Positions 5,789 through 8,427 of a stretch of 8,427 bases of DNA are shown here, piece by piece. Origin of the DNA: Sulfidibacterium sp964473895 (lineage in GTDB: Bacteria > Bacteroidota > Bacteroidia > Bacteroidales > F082); contig CAYYRE010000138.1 of the NCBI GenBank assembly GCA_964473895.1, positions 1 through 8,427 of the forward strand, written 5' to 3'. How positions within the stretch are numbered: position 1 is the first letter of the stretch; every line of letters starts with the position of its first letter. The notes under the pieces were generated by a model. The model was given only the letters and a program-made list of their open reading frames with translations. It was not told the origin of the DNA and made no database searches. The position numbers were made by a program, and so were the translations under genes.

Positions 5789-6805
5789 TTAATTTCCTTG
5801 TGATACTTCTGCTTTTACCAGCATTTTCCCCTTGCTCAAATTGCGCAAACAACGAATCAGCCCCTCTCCGATGGTGTCGAACCCCACACTCCCCTGGATC
5901 TTTGTATGGTACTTGCCCGCGATAAAAAGGTGTTGCATTTCGCGGGAGACCTCCTCAAAAAAGTCATCATCCATTTGTTCACGCCATTCCGGCAGGTTAA
6001 AACCGGATATGATTTTATCACGGAAGATCAGGTCCATGGAATCCAATCCCGATATGGGTTTGGTGGAAAGTCCACCGTAAGCCACCAATTCGGCATCGGA
6101 GGGCATGGCATTAAAAATCTGTCCGGCCAAAGGCCCTCCCACCGCATCAAAGGCCAAACGGGCATCCAGTTCGTGCGCCCACTGTGTCAGCTTCTGTTCA
6201 AACTGCGGATCACTCTCCAGTAAGACATAACGGGCCCCTTCTTTCCGGAGGCGCTCCACTGTCCGTTCTTTCCGGACAATATCAATGACAGCGATGCCCA
6301 TATCGGTGGCCATTTGGCGCACAAAAGCAGCCACCTGCCCTCCGGCAGCATTTTGTATGATGGCTTTGTTGTCGCGCAACAAGGCTATATCCAGTAAACC
6401 ACGGGCCGTAAACGGATTGATGGCAAAACAGGCCGCCTGATCCATATCCATTTCGTCATCCAGTACCACCAGTTTTTTCCGGTGAGAAAGCACATATTCG
6501 GACCAGCTGCCGCAATCTTCTTCCTGAATAAAAAAACTGACCTTACGGTCGATGAGGTCCTCGGCTCCTTCGCCGGCTTCCACCACAATGCCCGATCCTT
6601 CAAAACCGGGAACGGCCGGAAGCGGTTTTACAATATTGTACCCTCCCATAAGAAAAGCAATATCCGACGGGTTGCATGGGGCTCCATGTACTTTAATAAG
6701 TACTTGGTCTTTTCCGGGTTCCAGCGGGCCGCACTCTTCTACGCGCAAACTACGTAATGCCCTGATAATATTTTTGTTGTACTCGGGTAAAATAATTTTT
6801 TTCAT
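5789..6805 (-). CDS. MDR-family NAD(P)H oxidoreductase, 2-enoyl thioester reductase-like
   Basis: The 338-residue protein belongs to the medium-chain dehydrogenase/reductase superfamily. It has a GroES-like N-terminal half (VLIKVHGAPCNPSDIAF at 35-51, PAVPGFEGSGIV at 63-74) and a Rossmann half from about 125. The zinc-ligand pattern of true alcohol dehydrogenases is absent, so it is probably zinc-independent. INPFTARGLL (129-138), the QNAAGGQVAAF segment (151-161), IVRKER (176-181) and FDAVGG (219-224) resemble mitochondrial enoyl reductase (MECR/Etr1). Y56 in GGY matches the catalytic Tyr of that group, and the Arg/Lys after the second strand suggests NADPH. The real substrate (enoyl thioester or quinone) is not shown. 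ATG at 6805 is preceded by a 177-bp spacer after gmk and nadD follows 12 nt downstream. Confidence 0.82.
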   Translation of the reverse strand: MKKIILPEYNKNIIRALRSLRVEECGPLEPGKDQVLIKVHGAPCNPSDIAFLMGGYNIVKPLPAVPGFEGSGIVVEAGEGAEDLIDRKVSFFIQEEDCGSWSEYVLSHRKKLVVLDDEMDMDQAACFAINPFTARGLLDIALLRDNKAIIQNAAGGQVAAFVRQMATDMGIAVIDIVRKERTVERLRKEGARYVLLESDPQFEQKLTQWAHELDARLAFDAVGGPLAGQIFNAMPSDAELVAYGGLSTKPISGLDSMDLIFRDKIISGFNLPEWREQMDDDFFEEVSREMQHLFIAGKYHTKIQGSVGFDTIGEGLIRCLRNLSKGKMLVKAEVSQGN

Positions 6806-6982
6806 GGAATATTTCTTATCGTTTCACGCTTTTTTCATTTTCCTGTCAACGTTATTTGCCTTCACCCGGCTGGTTTTACCCTTGACACCCGCCATGCTAA
6901 CAGTGGTTCAGATTCTTACCGCAAGCATCCTATCGGGACGGTTTTTGATTCTTGAAACAACATAATCCCCAACCTTACCCCT
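6806..6982. other. Spacer between gmk and the reductase gene, content unexplained
   Basis: This gap is long for an otherwise tightly packed run. On the minus strand the gmk frame continues past its TAA for about 20 codons to a TGA, and then runs from TTVSMAGVKGK to a TGA at the end of a Lys/Arg-rich 23-codon stretch (ATG at about 6895). On the plus strand a 53-codon hydrophobic frame runs from ATG 6804 to 6965. Neither has a ribosome site or a family I recognise. A TTGACA is present on the minus strand about 40 nt before the reductase ATG, but I see no matching -10 or TAnnTTTG element. I cannot say whether it holds a promoter, a leader or a gene remnant. Confidence 0.4.
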
Positions 6983-7585
6983 TTATCGCTCTTTTTCTCC
7001 AAGAAAAGTACGGACCAACTCCAGGGCCTCTTTTTGAGCCCTCTCCAAAATATCGTTTACCAAAACCCTATCAAAATAATTTTCAAAGGTAAGTTCAAAA
7101 GCAGCACGGTTGAGTCGTTTGCGTATACTTTTTTCATCTTCCGTGGAGCGGCGGCGCAAACGTTCTTCGAGAATTTGTAACGAGGGAGGTTTCACAAAAA
7201 TGGCAAGGGCTTCGGGGCCATAAAGTTTTTTTATACTGATCCCTCCTTTCACATCAACATCAAAAACCACGGAATTTCCCTGCCGGCGAATCTTTTCCAC
7301 TTCGCTGCGCAACGTACCGTAAAACTGGTTCTCATAAACCTCTTCCCATTCCACAAAAGCATTTTCCCTGATTTTTTGCTTAAATTCCTCCACACTCATA
7401 AAATAGTAATCCACGCCGTGCTTTTCTCCGGGACGGGGTGGCCGGCTGGTGGCCGAAACCGAAAATTTCAGGTTCGGAAGGTGTGCCATAACATAATGTA
7501 CCAAGGTGGTTTTCCCCGAACCGGAGGGGGCCGAAAAAATAATCAATTTCCCTCCCTGTCCCTTGTCTTTCTCCGGTATCATCAT
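6983..7585 (-). CDS. gmk: Guanylate kinase
   Basis: Gmk phosphorylates GMP to GDP with ATP in the cytosol, an essential purine nucleotide step. The 200-residue protein has the P-loop APSGSGKTT (19-27), the GMP-binding stretch SVSATSRPPRPGE (42-54) with GVDYYF (57-62), FDVDVKGG (108-115) and the Arg-rich lid ERLRRRSTEDEKSIRKRL (141-158). All motifs are in the normal order and length. The start ATG (7583-7585) overlaps the yicC stop codon in an ATGA arrangement, pointing to translational coupling. A second Met codon follows directly, so either could be residue 1. The yicC-gmk pairing is widespread in bacteria. Confidence 0.97.
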   Translation of the reverse strand: MMIPEKDKGQGGKLIIFSAPSGSGKTTLVHYVMAHLPNLKFSVSATSRPPRPGEKHGVDYYFMSVEEFKQKIRENAFVEWEEVYENQFYGTLRSEVEKIRRQGNSVVFDVDVKGGISIKKLYGPEALAIFVKPPSLQILEERLRRRSTEDEKSIRKRLNRAAFELTFENYFDRVLVNDILERAQKEALELVRTFLGEKER

Positions 7586-8427
7586 AAAATATTCAGCATT
7601 TGTTCTTTTATTTTTTCCAATTCGTCTTTCATGTGTACCACAATCTTTTGCATGTCGGCATCATTGGCTTTTGACCCGAGCGTATTGATTTCACGGCCAA
7701 TCTCCTGCAATACGAAAGCCAGTTTCTTGCCTGCCGCTTCTTCGGCTTCCAAAACATCCAAAAAATAGTCGCAATGTTTTTTGAGCCGTACCTTTTCTTC
7801 GGTAACATCAAACTTTTCAAGGTAATAAATCAGCTCTTGCTCCAGCCTGTTTTTGTCATACTGTACCTCCGAGAGGTGCTCTTGCAAGCTTTTGACAATG
7901 CGTTCCCTCACCCGCTCCACACGGGCTTTTTCATAGTCCTCCACCTGGCTAAGCAGTTCCAGGATACGGCGGATACGGATTCTGAAATCTTTTTCCAACA
8001 CCTCTCCTTCGTGTTCACGGAAGCGGTTTATGTCGGCAACGGCTTCTTTCACCGCTTTTAACAACACTTCCCAACGTTCTGTTTCCAGTTCCTTTTCCTC
8101 GGTAATAAACACATCGGGCAACCGTACGATCAGCGAAAGATAATCGGCAGGTTCTTTCATGCCACGCTCGCGGGCAAACGATTGGAGTTGCCGGTAATAA
8201 TGGGCCGCCAGCCCTTTGTTAAAAACAGGTCCTTCTTCTTCGTCACGGGCATCCCATGAAACGGAAAAATCAATTTTTCCCCGCTGCAGTCCCTCCCGCA
8301 ACAATTTTCGGAGTTCCAGTTCTTTTTCGCGCAACAAAGCCGGAATCCGCATGTTGACATCCAATTGCTTGCTGTTGAGCGAACGGATTTCCACCACGAT
8401 TTTTTGTTGCTGAAAATGTGCTACCGA
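7582..8427 (-). CDS. yicC: YicC/YloC-family endoribonuclease (N-terminus beyond window)
   Basis: The frame stays open to the right edge, so about the first dozen residues are missing. Codons 8425 down to 8398 read SVAHFQQQKI and join the conserved VEIRSLNSKQLDVNMRIP, so the GTG at 8397 is internal and not the start. The visible 281 residues hold the YicC N-terminal domain, including RGKIDFSV, then a charged helical middle. The DUF1732 C-terminus follows, with REINTLGSKANDADMQKIV and a closing KDELEKIKEQMLNIL. Family members in E. coli have been reported to act as endoribonucleases affecting small RNA stability; the target here is unknown. The gene overlaps gmk by 4 nt at its stop codon and is the first visible gene of the gmk-reductase-nadD run. 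Confidence 0.94.
   Translation of the reverse strand, partial: SVAHFQQQKIVVEIRSLNSKQLDVNMRIPALLREKELELRKLLREGLQRGKIDFSVSWDARDEEEGPVFNKGLAAHYYRQLQSFARERGMKEPADYLSLIVRLPDVFITEEKELETERWEVLLKAVKEAVADINRFREHEGEVLEKDFRIRIRRILELLSQVEDYEKARVERVRERIVKSLQEHLSEVQYDKNRLEQELIYYLEKFDVTEEKVRLKKHCDYFLDVLEAEEAAGKKLAFVLQEIGREINTLGSKANDADMQKIVVHMKDELEKIKEQMLNIL

Noticed and set aside
6824..6895. Minus-strand 23-codon basic peptide MAGVKGKTSRVKANNVDRK
   Set aside because: It is too short, has no ribosome site and no recognised family. Chance is the simpler explanation.
6804..6965. Plus-strand 53-codon hydrophobic frame (MEYFLSF...) in the gmk-reductase spacer
   Set aside because: It lacks a promoter or ribosome site, and its open frame simply continues an antisense shadow of the reductase gene. 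I kept it only as part of the spacer description.
8395..8397. GTG at 8397 as the yicC start
   Set aside because: In-frame codons upstream encode SVAHFQQQKI, which fits the family N-terminus, and no stop intervenes before the edge. The gene is simply cut off.
1..8427. Search for defence, toxin-antitoxin, CRISPR, prophage or transposon content
   Set aside because: Every long gene is a recognised core-type family and no transposase, integrase, terminal repeat or spacer array is visible.

Overview
The window looks like ordinary chromosomal DNA of a Bacteroidota bacterium, probably Bacteroidales-like. Four things point there. The proteins resemble that phylum's versions of lipid A and core enzymes. 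Most genes lack a Shine-Dalgarno sequence. One spacer carries a TAnnTTTG promoter element, the form typical of the phylum. The gene order (a Nif3 gene followed by a zinc-ribbon gene, lpxK next to a trimeric purine nucleoside phosphorylase, and yicC-gmk close to nadD) also fits. I see no rRNA, tRNA, CRISPR array, insertion sequence, integrase or phage gene.

Layout: positions 1-51 hold nothing I can identify. A minus-strand pair follows: a Nif3/YqfO-type metal protein (2008 to 917), then a coiled-coil zinc-ribbon protein (895 to 110), closed by a strong intrinsic terminator at 52-84. A 113-bp divergent spacer (2009-2121) separates this pair from a plus-strand block: lpxK, a purine nucleoside phosphorylase overlapping lpxK by 50 nt, lpxH starting at TTG, a perfect 11-bp terminator hairpin, a promoter-like element, and a 94-residue membrane-anchored protein of unknown function. 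This block converges at 5132-5188 on a second minus-strand run. Read in its own direction, that run is yicC (N-terminus cut by the right edge), gmk (ATGA overlap), a 177-bp spacer, an MDR-family reductase resembling 2-enoyl thioester reductases, and nadD (TTG start, 12 nt after the reductase).

How the genes relate: LpxH and LpxK are the fourth and sixth steps of lipid A synthesis, so the organism makes an outer membrane with lipid A. The phosphorylase (purine salvage), Gmk (GMP to GDP) and NadD (NAD synthesis) are nucleotide and cofactor housekeeping, and YicC is an RNA-processing factor. The reductase is the least expected member, because it lies between gmk and nadD.

I looked for an undescribed defence, mobile or regulatory system and found no convincing one. 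The items most worth a second look are the small anchored protein with repeated GSVD motifs, the reductase and its unexplained upstream spacer, an Asp at the base-specificity position of the nucleoside phosphorylase, and two TTG-initiated essential-type genes.
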